Assembly (NCBI GenBank): GCA_037976565.1
Contig: CP137675.1
Span: forward strand, 26,975,158 to 27,039,157
Direction: 5' to 3'
From: Mesocentrotus franciscanus
Taxonomy: Eukaryota > Echinodermata > Echinoidea > Camarodonta > Strongylocentrotidae
DNA: 64,000 bases
The stretch's first letter is position 1; the number at the start of each line of letters is the position of its first letter. This document shows positions 11,922 through 23,400 of this stretch, in pieces. Under the pieces are notes generated by a model. It was not told the DNA's origin. It saw nothing but the letters and a program-made list of their open reading frames with translations, and did not search any database. The translations under genes were made by a program, and so were the position numbers.

Positions 11922-12740
11922 TGTGGTCTGCCTTTATATCATAAACTAAACCATGTTTCACGGACCTCTAAAAAACATGAATTCACAATGTCGCTGGTTC
12001 TGCTAAACGCTGTTTTTTTCAAAACAAAAAGGCCGCCTCAATTTCGATTACCGACTCCGTTTTTTTAGTAAGAGATATGATTTTACAAATCGTTCATGAT
12101 TAACTGCTGTCAACAATAACTTGCACGGAGGGCGTGATTATTTCCTGAGGTCGCCTATTCCTTCATAAGTTCATACTCAATCTTTAATGTTTAATCATTT
12201 GTTTTTATGATTCCTAATCATCTGTGAAAGGTTTCGATCAAAGTTTGCGATAAGGCTAAGTATGATTGCATCAATTTATGACCGTGAATGTGTTCACGTC
12301 TGTTAATCGTCTGTTATGCAGAAAAAACTTTGTTGACTTTGTTAATTCCTTGTTATTTAATATTTCATGTTTTCATAAGATTTCATGAGATTTCATTTCA
12401 AAATTAACTTTTACATTTCTTATTAAAACGACCTTTTTATAAACATCCGCCTAGAACCGTCGTCTCGAGGCATTTACATATAACTACGTGAGATCCAGAT
12501 CGATTTTTACTAGTACGCGAATTTCTAAAAGGAGTGCGTGCATGCCGGCAGTGTATCAATAATGTGTACGTGACAGCTGCGTATTTCCACTGGTGAACGT
12601 GTCCCCACTGTCTGGTTTGCCAAATGAGGTAGTATAAAAACATAATAACGTCAATTGACATTTGATAAATTTGTGTAATGTTTTAACCAATTTTAACTCG
12701 CGGAAGATAAGGCAAGAATTCTTCGTAGATTTTGTAGAAT
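11922..12740 (-). promoter_or_regulatory. Candidate 5' flank of gene A, conserved with gene B
   Basis: Sequence upstream of the gene A start is shared with 36716-37495 upstream of gene B far better than intergenic DNA around it. This includes GAATTCATG, CAAAATGGCCGCCTC (gene B form) and AGATCCAGATCGATTTTTAC. The best TATA-like site (TATAAAGG) is only ~15 nt from the ATG, too close to serve as a TATA box for it. A role as promoter is inferred from position. Confidence 0.4.
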
Positions 12741-12754
12741 TCGGTATATAAAAT

Positions 12755-12930
12755 ATATATGGACTGCTTTAATATAAGAGGCATAGCTATTTCTAAAGGC
12801 TCAAGTGGACGTTACATCCTGCTATGACCCTTCGGGCGGGCGGCACGCCTTGGGGTCATACCAGGATGTATTGTCCCCTTGAGCCTATAGAAACAGCTAT
12901 GCCTCTCATAGCAGTCAATATATCCATATT
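12755..12930. repeat. Inverted repeat (foldback), 176 bp
   Basis: Arms of about 80 bp: AAGAGGCATAGCT...GGCTCAAG and its inverse, around a GGGCGGGCGGC centre. Intergenic, upstream of gene A. Confidence 0.75.
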
Positions 12931-13043
12931 ATTGACCATATTTCAGTCATACATTGACGGTCATTTCTGAATGATATTTCACATGCATAAACGTGACATC
13001 TTGGGTAAGCTTTTGGGCATACCCACATCCGTGCGCGCGTCAT

Positions 13044-13085
13044 GCACTAAATTGGTCAAATTGCTTATTGGACCAATTTAGTGCA
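13044..13085. repeat. Short hairpin
   Basis: GCACTAAATTGGTC / inverse with a loop of about 14 nt. In the intergenic stretch 12940-13990, which otherwise shows scattered CG-rich motifs and no gene. Confidence 0.6.
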
Positions 13086-13999
13086 CGCTTCAGATCTTCT
13101 TGAACATTTCAACATTTTTAGCGCGGACGCTTACGCGCGCGTTTTTTGTGTGCATGTGCCGTCCGTACCGAATGTATCAATTCAATGTTTCCACTTGTAT
13201 TGTGTTGCTGATACTATTCTTAGCAATTTGAAGTCACTAATGACCATTATTGGCCTCAATTTAGCTCATAGATGTTCGTTAAACCTCAAAGTTGAAGCAC
13301 GCGCTTAACTCATATCCTGCTTTAAGGCCGCATGCGCGCTACCGTTATAGTGCCTTGTACACGCGAGCGCTCTATCGATTGGCTGCTTAATTCACGCGAG
13401 CGACCCATCGCTTCGCTGCTTTATGCATGATTGCTCGCATTCGTAATAGCAGTTATTGTTCATGCTCATTGTACTGAGGCTTTGCAAAATTGGGATTAGC
13501 CCTGTGGCACTAGGCTGTATTCATTATGGCAGGATAAGAGTTAAATGCAAAACTTACCAAAAGTGGTCAAAAAAAGTACATATTTTGATTCCACTATTAG
13601 TATAACTCTTCGGAATGACTGGTTAACCCCATTTTTTCTTCCATGTACTGATAGGGTATAAATTGGAGGTGCGACTTCATATCTCAAGTCTGCTATTAGA
13701 ATCCTTTGACGTCAACATAGTGCCACTTTAAAGGAAAACAATTGAATTTGATTCGATAAGGTAATATTTGCCATTGTTGTTTTGAATATATCTCATCTAT
13801 CCCTACTCTGATGTCTTCCATATATTATTATGTTGTAGCTGAGACCTTACTCTACAAATGTATTTTTTATCAGAAGACGGGATGGTGGTTAAAAGACTGC
13901 AAAATCTCCCAATCTGGTTACTACTTGTACGTGTTATATGAATAAGAGGATGTGATTTTTGTTCAAAGTCCGAATTTCTCGTTGACTCTGTGTTAATAA

Positions 14000-15084
14000 G
14001 GCCTTTTCGTTTGGCACGTCCACATAGACGACGTCGATGATATGACGTCATTTCGGCGATTTGCGCATGCGTCGGGTCGTCTCACGTCGTCAGGCCCAAT
14101 TTGAGGACGCGTTCACCCATGATTTGAGGTTCGTCAGAAAACTCGAACCCCGTCGTCAAAATGACGTCATCTTGCTATATCGCAGCGTAAATCAGAAGGG
14201 AAAGACAGAAAGAGAAAGTGATAGAATGATAAAAACAAAGAACAACATAAGAGAAAGTGATAGAATAGATAATGAGAAGAAAGAAGAGAAGATGAAAGAT
14301 GGAAAAACAAAGAATAACATAAGGAATGGTAGGAAGAAAATGATAGAACGATAAAAACAAAGAATTACATAAGAAAAGGTGATGAAAGGAAGAAACAAAG
14401 AATAACACAAGGAAAGACAGAAAGAGAAAATGATAAACAAAAAAAATTAAAGATAGAAGAGAAAATGAAAGATGGAAAAACAAAGAATAACATAAGGAAT
14501 GGTAGGAAGAAAATGATAGAACGATAAAAATAAAGAATTACATAACAAAAGGTGATAGAAGGAAGAAACAAAGAATAACATAAGAAAAGACAGAAAGAGA
14601 AGGTGATAGAATGATAAAAAACAAAGAACAAAAGAGAAGGTGATAGAAGGAAGAAATAAAGAATAACATAAGGAAAGACAGAAAGAGAAAATGATAGAAT
14701 GGTAACAATAAACAATAACATGAGGAGAGACAGAAAGAGAAAATGATAAAGCATAGATAATGGAAAGATAGAAGAAAAGATGAAAGATGGAAAAACAAAG
14801 AATAACATAAGGAAAGATAGAAAGAGGAAATTAATAGAATAATGAAAACAAACATTAACATAAGAGAAGGTGATAGAAGGAAGAAAAAAAGAATAACATA
14901 ACAAGTGAAAGAAGGAGAAATTGAATAAGCGAGCGGGGGTCATTACGTCATCGTGTAGAGAACGGGCGTCGACTATATACATACGAAAGGGTTGTAAAGT
15001 AGTGAACAGGACGGGTCGACTGCAGCCAATTCGCATCGTTAGAGGACGGGAACGGCGTCCTCGTCCACACAAACGAAAAGCCCC
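14000..15084. mobile_element. TIR element filled by a purine-rich minisatellite
   Basis: Ends GGCCTTTTCGTTTGGCACGT and the inverse of GGGGCTTTTCGTTTGTGTGG. Between them, 14190-14930 is a degenerate tandem array of GAAAGACAGAAAGAGAAA, GATAGAA and AAACAAAGAATAACATAAG motifs, almost all purine on the plus strand. Long open frames on the minus strand here are a by-product of that bias. No transposase seen; non-autonomous. Confidence 0.65.
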
Positions 15085-15423
15085 TATTAGGTGATCGGCT
15101 GCGTATTATAGCAAATCTCCTAATGAGTGTAGTGTTTCAAAATTCTCTCTCTCTATCTCTCGATCTGTCGGTCTCACGACCGAACACTTTCTTCCTCTTC
15201 TCGATCTTTTCATTCGCCGACATATAAACATCTGACCACAAATCCTTTGGTTGACGCTCCTTCTACTCGTTATCCTTATCACCGACCCACCCAAGCCGCC
15301 GTCAAAACATATGATACATTAGGGAGCCGAGACTCCCTGGATACATTGTACTTGGCTGGATCGTAAATCTAAACATTCGGTGAATGCCTCTTAGTTCTTA
15401 CTATTAGGGACTTTTAGATTTTA

Positions 15424-15731
15424 CATTAGGGACTTTTAGATTTACACGACGAGAACGTGGACTGCCACGTGTGCCATTCTTTCTGGCCCGTGCCCAGCAG
15501 TGCCTTAAAAGGACGTCACATTACCTTAAAAGGATGTCACCGTGGCAGTCCACGTTCTCGTCGTGTAAAATCTAAAAGTCCCTACTACGAGAACGTGGAC
15601 TGCCACGGTGACATCCTTTTAAGGTAATGTGACGTCCTTTTAAGGCAATGCCGGGCACGGGCCAGTGCCTGGAAAGAATGGCACACGTTGCAGTCCACTA
15701 CTTCGACGTGCAAATCTAAAAAGTCCCTATT
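15424..15731. mobile_element. Compound MITE, GGGACTTTTAGATTTACACG family
   Basis: Two abutting foldback copies sharing ends ATTAGGGACTTTTAGATTTA and the motif ACGAGAACGTGGACTGCCACG. A shorter member is at 38339-38471. An extra terminal fragment precedes it at about 15403. Confidence 0.78.
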
Positions 15732-16333
15732 CTCCATCGATACTTTGTCTCTCTTACAATTGTCATCTGCAAATTTTCTCCTAACGATTGATTCTCGACC
15801 GTCAACATCGCTTTTCTTGCTGACCTGTACGATCCGAAAAATATGTAAAATAAATACTCAGATCTTTAACTTCATGAACGACAAGTCATCTTGTTGTTTG
15901 TTCGTCTACGCCTGTCATTTATTTAATGGTAACGGGGTTGTACCAAATAGTCAGCACCATAATTTCTACTGTTTCTACATCCTTGATTATTAAATTAGCT
16001 TGTAAATATGCGTGTTATATAAGTGGAGGGTGGATTTTTTTTTTTTTGAAGACCAACTCTCCCATTGAGTTTCTAAATGTGTTATGTCTCGATCAAAGCG
16101 GCAGATCACTCAATTCGTCTCCGTGACGTATTACATGTCTAGTTGTTATTATTATCATCAATTCTTTTACGAAGCCAACCCCTTTAAAGAAAGAAAAAAT
16201 AGGCCCCACTCCTAGCACTGTACCTTACTTGATGGCCTTTTCATCTCACATTTCCTTCAGATAATAATTCAAATAAGACATTCAAACAAAATCCCAAATA
16301 CGGCCAATAATATATCACTTGAAACGAGGTAGC
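15732..16333. other. Intergenic flank of gene A
   Basis: From about 16140 it matches 37560-37900 upstream of gene B. No gene found. Confidence 0.5.
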
Positions 16334-16739
16334 TTAAAGGTAAAGACCAGTTTTGGAAACGCCCCTCTCTCAAAAAAATGAAATGGAAGCTCTCATTACC
16401 AATCATGTGAAAGAATATATTTTGACTAATACGTGGGGATACAAATTTTGCCGGGAAAGTCTGGAAACCGCCTACTAATTGATATATTTGGTAAATTATT
16501 ATATCTATTGGGACCAAATAGATATCGCGCACGTGGTCGCGTAGTCCCATATACATCTTTCTGTGTACAGTGCTTGTAACTTTACCAAGACTGGGCCAAA
16601 TTTCTTATCATTTTGATGATTCCAGAACCTTGCAGTACACACCAATACTTATATGCTAGATGATCAACCTTTTCTGATAGATTCCACAACGTTTCTTTCA
16701 CAATGCAATCGCATGACCAGAACTGGCCTTTATCTTTAA
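16334..16739. mobile_element. TTAA TIR element with an empty paralogous site
   Basis: Ends TTAAAGGTAAAGACCAGTTT and the inverse (AACTGGCCTTTATCTTTAA). The paralogous flank of gene B carries a single TTAA (37948-37951) with matching sequence on both sides (agc|TTAA|agctgacaatcgaat against agc|...TTAA|agatgacgatcgaat), so insertion and 4-bp target duplication are visible directly. Confidence 0.82.
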
Positions 16740-17128
16740 AGATGACGATCGAATCGTATCGTCACATAAGGGACCAATCCTATGTAAGCGGACGGCGTCC
16801 CATAACAAATGAACATATTTTTAGTGAAATTATTTCTCAATAATAAGATTGATTTTTAAACATGAACGTATTTTACACCATTTTGTAAGGTAAGTGATGC
16901 TGATGCGGATAATTGTAATTTTTGCTTATAAACATTCAGGGCAATGATAAGTGAAGCTTCAACTGATTCCTTTATTTCTTTTTAAAGGCTGCATTTGTCA
17001 TCGAAAGAAAACCATCTTCGAAATTCAGAGTGAGATAACAGATCAAACAGTAAGAATAACACTGGTGAAGTAAGATAAATAAGTGAAGAGGAGACAACAA
17101 AACAGCCACTGAAAATGTGTGCATGTGC

Positions 17129-18886
17129 TGTCACACCTTGACGATTAAGCCAGCGTATGCCAACGTATGAAAAATGTGCCGAATACGCTGGCGTACGTCG
17201 AATAAGTTATGGGTAAGTTTCGTATACGTTAAGAGCACGCTGAAGCACGCTGGTATACGTCGTACGGCGAGGTCGTCGAAAAAATTATGTATATGCAAAC
17301 AATTTTCGAAGTATTCCAGCGTTTAGCTCATACGTCCCGCAAACGCGGGCCATATTAGTTGTAGGTAAGTTATGCGATCGTTGACACACGTTGACACACG
17401 TTACTTGTACATACGTCGAGATAATGTCTAGCGTACCCAAAACTTATTTCTAACCTATGAGTAATGGAGCTCTCACACTCTGCCGTGTAGGCCTACCGTC
17501 CACCTGCCGGGCTATTTAAAAAAAAGTCCAGAACGTTGGGTTTTGAGCGAACTTGTCCCCGGCCGCAAAAAAAAAAAATCATAAAATTAATCTTCTGACC
17601 GTTCTCACCGGGCGCATACCGGGTGTTGAACGTGCTTCTACCGTCTTCACCGCCCAGATTGACTTTTGTTGAAAATTTTGGCCGTTTCCATACCGGGCCC
17701 ATACCGGGTCTCGAACGTGTGCACCGGGTTTGTAGCAGCCACCTACCAGTCACTTAGCGTCCCTCACCGCTCGGAGCGTCCTGTGAGCGAGTCCCCGGAC
17801 TGCTGACGTCATGACACGACTGCCAAGCTCATCTGACGAAACCCCTCTATATATATCCATAATTAGTGACAAACGGTGGCACACGGTGACAAAAGTAAAT
17901 TTGTTGGTAATGGCACGTTCATATGACGCTACTGTGAAGGTAAGGACACGTTATGGACCCGTTATAGGACGTTATGGGAACGTCAAGGCGTTAACAGGAT
18001 GTTACCCATGCGTTAGGGAGGCGGCGCCGTCAGAATCAGGCGGTACCGCTTTGGAAACACCCGTTGGCAGTCCGGTATGAACACTGTAATGAGGACGGTA
18101 TGAATACGTTATGAAGACGGTGGCACGGTATCAACACGTTCATGACACGTTCACAACCCGCTTACAACCCGTTGCAGACGGTGGATTTTTTTTTGCCCGT
18201 TCATCACCGTTCTGTAAAGGGTTATGAGCGTGTTGTGAACGTGTTCATACAGTGTGACCGTTTTCATAACGTATTCATACCGTTCAACACCGTCCTCTTG
18301 CCGCTTACTTGCGGCCGGTGCCAGCCGGCCAAAGTTTTGAACATGCCCAAAACTTTCGCCGGGTCCCACCGGGTGTAAATAAGCGCCAACGCCCTATTAA
18401 CGTGTTGCCCGCTTTGATAACGAACCACCGTGTGCCCTCGCCGTTCTCCACCGTCCGCAGACATTTTCGCGCACGGTGGCACACGGTAGGCCTACACGGC
18501 AGAGTGTGAGAGTCACATAACGCGCTTTGAACATATGTGGAACTTATCTCCAACGCATATTGACGTATATGGACGTATTTGACGTGTTCCGGACGACCAC
18601 AGAACTTACTGAACGTGTTTCTAACATACATCTAACATATAATTGCGTATTTGCAGGGTGGTATTGCCAGCGTTTAGGGGAATTGGTATATAAAAATGGG
18701 GTTCACAGGAGTTATCGAAACGCTCTATGCAAGTTACTATTACGTTATGTATACGTCCAAATCGTTATGAATACGCTATGTATACGCCCAAAATTGAAGA
18801 AAAAACATCGATAGTTTAGCGTATGCCAGCGTTTTAGAGAAATGTTGATACGTCGGCATACGATGGCTAAATCGTCAAGGTGTGAC
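17129..18886. mobile_element. Nested TIR element, 1.76 kb
   Basis: Outer ends TGTCACACCTTGACGATT and inverse; an inner inverted pair CTCTCACACTCTGCCGTGTA spans 17470-18512, so one element may sit inside another. The interior is packed with ACGTT/CACGG motifs on both strands (TGAACACGTT, ACGGTGGCAC). No recognisable protein. Inserted in the upstream flank of gene A; the gene B flank at about 38270-38285 lacks it. Confidence 0.72.
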
Positions 18887-19782
18887 AGGGCCATTACGTG
18901 ACGTCACAAAGCTCGGCAGTGTTCGGAGAACTCTTCAAGTGCGAGGGCGGAGCTGTAGTTTAGAATTGATAATAAGCGTTACAGGCCGTTACTTTTGATA
19001 ACCTTGTAATAGCGTTTGTCTGTCACCCTCTCTCTGTCTCTCTCTCTATCTCTCTCACTCACTTTTTCTTTCTCCCCCTCTCTCTTTTTCTCCCGATCTG
19101 TTTCTGTCTTCCCTTACTTTTATTTCTCTCTCCATCACCCTCACACTCTCTCACTCTCTCTCTCTGTCCCCTCCCCCTCTCTATCTCTTTTAGTCCTATA
19201 TTTTCTGATCACTTTACAGTGATTTATATGATGACAATTGAAAACAGAATGATTATTCAATTACTGCTCGTATAATTGAGGTAGAGATGCAGAAACCATC
19301 CATGACAGCGGGAACTCATTACATTTAGGAGCTTTCACTAAATAAGCTTGTTCCTCTTTATTGCCACATCGTTATAATCATTTTACAAACTGATATTACT
19401 GGTGGATGACAGTATTTATTTATTCAGTTTACAGTGTGTTTATGGGCACTTTGCTACAAAAACCGTTTACATCGTCACTTTACATTCAGTACAACTTTCA
19501 AACACTATAAAAACGATTTCATATTAAATATTCGATATCTTTTGGAACTCATTACGAAAGGAGTTGAATCTTGTTTATCTTGTTTATCTTGATTATCACA
19601 GAATTCATTTGCAAAAGAAATGTAAACAATATAAACAAAATAAAAACACACAGCTGGATTGTAATTTTTTCGAATAAGGAGTCTAACATTTTTTTTAAAT
19701 ATGAAATTCTCTTGATTTTCCACAATAATTATCATATCGTGGCGGAAATAGAGACACCGTGTATTTAAATTATCTACATGGA

Positions 19783-19980
19783 GGCGCGATAGCTCAGTTG
19801 GTAGAGCAGTGGTCTCGTAATCCGGCGACCCGGGTTCGAAACCAAGTCGATGCGCTAGTGCCCTTGGTAAGGCATTAATCCTCATTACCAGGTCCCTCGG
19901 AGAGGACATTAAGCTGTCGGTCCTCTGGTTGCTTACTAACAAGCATTTATGCTTTCTTAGCAGTCAGGTAAAATAACCAC
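19783..19980 (+). mobile_element. tRNA-derived SINE, type I
   Basis: Head resembles tRNA-Thr (box A TAGCTCAGTTGGTAGAGC, loop CTCGTAA, box B GGTTCGAAACC), followed by a conserved non-tRNA body (GGTCCCTCGGAGAGGACATT, AGCAGTCAGGTAAA). A second copy is at 62441-62611. Absent from the paralogous gene B flank near 39420. Confidence 0.82.
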
Positions 19981-20159
19981 AACTAGTACTATTATATTGA
20001 TGTCGTTGCACAAATCGATAAGAAGGTATTCAGGTATTGGTTTGCTTGTAATTAGTATTACTGAAGATAAAAATATACAAATAAATGAGTTATGAACTAC
20101 ATGAAAATAAAAAGAAATGCAGGCTCGTTCACTTTGCTATTTTAGACTAATTATATATA

Positions 20160-20165
20160 TTTATT
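20160..20165 (-). terminator. Candidate poly(A) signal of gene B
   Basis: Minus-strand AATAAA located 62 nt after the TAG of exon T2, a normal distance for a short 3' UTR. Position only; not tested. Confidence 0.4.
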
Positions 20166-20226
20166 TTCTTTATATATATATACACATGATAAACTCAGTT
20201 GTGTTGGTGAAGGACTAAATGAAAAT

Positions 20227-20405
20227 CTAACTGAAGCAGGTTGGTTTGGTTGGGGGATCATAGACCCCATTGCGGCATACTGTCATTGAAACCCCGACCA
20301 ATGTATAGTTCGTGTTACATTGATAGGTGAGAACCTCGCCGTTACTGAAATAGTCTTGATCTGGATTGACGCCTCCATTGGTCAGAGTTGGTTTGGCACA
20401 ATCGG
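20227..20405 (-). CDS. Gene B T2 exon: last CCP and probable stop
   Basis: CCP with DCAKPTLTNGG, YQCNTNYTLVG, MTVCRNGVYDPP, PTCF. T1 has a gtaaga donor here; T2 has gttaga, and reading through gives FS then TAG at 20229-20227. An AATAAA on the minus strand at 20165-20160 lies about 62 nt past the stop. I read this as the gene's C-terminus; weak splicing at the GT to an unseen exon is the alternative. Confidence 0.72.
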
Positions 20406-23400
20406 CTGTTATTCAAACAGATTGGAATATAATGATAATAGTGATGATAATATTAATAATATCGTTATCAATAATATTACAAATAATTATAACAATAAAA
20501 ATGTTAATAGCGATAACAACAACAACAATAATAATAGTTTTAAAAATAATAATAACAATCATGATTTAAAAGAATAAATATTATAATAAACATTATAATA
20601 CTAATCATGTTACCATCCCCTGGGAAGTTAAGGGCGCCTATAAGGTATTACCATAGTATTATTACCCTGACTTCAAAAATGCAAATATTCAGAATATTTC
20701 ATAATTATCGACTTATCAATCGACCAACTGAACTACACAAAAACAGTTTTTATTAAACTGTTTTATTTTGACTTTCTTGTTAGATATCTTCAAGTCTGAA
20801 CAATGCGATGACTTAACAATGATGTGTTTAATAAGTGGTAAACAGGATGGGGTTCTTACAGACATGCCAGAGAGTGAGATATATTTAGCAGTTCCGCTTT
20901 GCTCTCAAATTGCTCACACATTTTCATTGACTGAATGATACTTAAAACGAATACAAAGAACTTACCTTCGCAAGTGGGTAAAGTGGTCGGATTCCAGACC
21001 CCACCCCATTCGCAGACCGCTTCGGATGGGCCTTCCAATGTATACCCGTCGTCGCAGGCGTATGTGATTCGGGTATAAAAGTCATATTCAGGAGTATCAG
21101 GAGTGATACTGCCGTCTGTTGGTACCGTAGGTTGGGTGCATGTAGTCACAGCTACAACAACGAAAATGTAAAAAATGCGTAATAACCCGTGATAGGTATA
21201 AGAATAAGATTAGAGGACTATAGTGTATTTGATACTATTATTAATATTATTAATAGTATTATTATCATTATTGTTAGTATAGTAGTAGGCTATTAGTATT
21301 ATTGTTATCGTCATCATCATCATCATCATCATACATAAAGAGAACGAGAAAAAAAATGTAATCGTAATGTGCCATTTACATACGTGCCACTTTGGGTATT
21401 ATAGTAAAAGTTCATCCTGTCTCAATTCTAATACATATACTATCAATTGTAAACCCCCTCCCCCCCCCTCCCCACACACACTCGCCATCCTGCCTTAATT
21501 TGGTCTTTTAAGGCGGGAAAATTCGAAATGGGCGCCGTTTCCTTCCTTTTCTTCCATTTTTCGGTGGGGGTATGAGGTCACTATTGTTCCAATTGTCAAA
21601 AGCAGCTAAACATCAAGAGGGACTCACTCCATAAGCTCTGAAATTCCGTAGGAGACAATGAACCAACGTGTAGATACCATTTACTGATTTGCGACGGTAT
21701 CAAAACAAAGAAGAAAAATGGGGGGGGTGGGGCTATAGTACCTACTTTCGCATGTCGGTGCGAATGGAAATTGCCAAGCCCCATTGTTGCATTGATTGTA
21801 AGGGGGTCCATACAGATCACCAGGACAGGTATAGGTCACTTGAGATCCACTGACATAGCAATCTTGTACTGGCTCTATGCTACCTCCAGAACCCAGAACC
21901 GGTGATAAGCCATTGTCACCGTCGTAACAACAGTCTAAATGAAAAAGTAAGACCATGAATTATCTGAAACAGATAACGGTTTCTAGTTATATATGAACGC
22001 GTTATTTAAACAGAAAACACATTTTTAATCTGATTTGTTATTAATCTATATTTGCGGAATTATTTTAATTTAGCATGTTATATATATATATATATACATC
22101 GTGATATAATGTCTTTGTTGCTGCAATACAAGCCTGATTGTAAGTTTCATTTAAAAATGATCTCGAACGTTGTTAATAATTTGTTTTTCAGAGTAGAATG
22201 GTTATTTTCATACCTGTTCCTGTGCACGTCACTCCATTTTCTTTATTGAAAAGAATTAGAGATAAAGGAAATTGGTAAAACACAAGATAGGAGTTCAAAA
22301 AATAAACACATATTCTGTATGAATGATTTGGTATTCACGGTCATCTTGAAAACAATAATGATTTTTTACACTCTGCCTGCTTTGGTCGACAAATGGACGT
22401 AAAAGCGAATGCCACATTCGAATTTTGTCACTCATAATGTGCCAGTCGAGGGAGTTTATTCATAAAGATATAACCAACAAAGCGTTGAGAAATACAGTTA
22501 CGAAACCAACTTATTTGTGAATAAAAATATGGACTGAAATGCGCTTTAAAAAAAATATACAAAGTTTGTGTTTGTAATAATTCTTTTGTACTAACATTTA
22601 ATGTTAGTACAAAAGAGTTAACACATCGGCTGCTTTTTTCCAAAATAAAAGAACACCAAGCTTTGTAAGGATGGTTTGAAAAGCAGGATAATGAACACTG
22701 TAAACGCCTCCTGTCATGCACCTTTCATTTCCTTTTTCACTATAACATTTTTGATAATTTTTATACCATGGAATATCATTCCATTTGCTGGTTGAATTAG
22801 ATTTTAATGACATCTTCCATTTTCAGTAAGTCCTGAAGTAATCAACATTAAATATTTTAAAAAATCTAGTTGAAAAGAAAATCCATTGGAAGATATTAAG
22901 TCACTTTTAACGAGATAACTGAAACTTCATATTGACATTTAAGTGTCCCGAGCAAGAGCAGTATAAAACCATTAATAAAACGCATAATTGATTGATGCGG
23001 AATAAGCTGATAAATTGGATGGATACCAATGACAGTAAACCAGTTTACATATTTTCACCTTAGTCCTCGAATATTAAAAGAAAACAATAAGATGTGGGTA
23101 TCCTCCGCTGTATCATTAGCTCTGAATGAGAATAAAGAAAACATTTTCATACTCACTGTTAATACAATCACCGTTTACATCTGAAACAAAAGACAAAAAC
23201 AGAAAAATTAATTATGTAATAACTATTCCCTGGCATGGACAACTAGTATTTTAGGACTATGAATCATACACAGGCTATCATTGAAGGACCTTTGAAATAG
23301 TAATAGTAGTAGTAGTAGAAGTAGTATTCTCCTTCTACTATTAATAATAATGGTGATGATGGGTAATTTTGCGGGGGAGGGGACACGTCCTCAGAAATAA

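Noticed and set aside
14365..15072. 235-codon hydrophobic minus-strand frame resembling a membrane protein
   Set aside because: It is the complement of a purine-rich tandem array; residues are F/L/S/C by base bias, inside a TIR element.
19783..19860. tRNA-Thr gene
   Set aside because: Box A and B are present, but the acceptor stem is not closed by a matching 3' end and a conserved SINE body follows; the copy at 62441 has the same structure.
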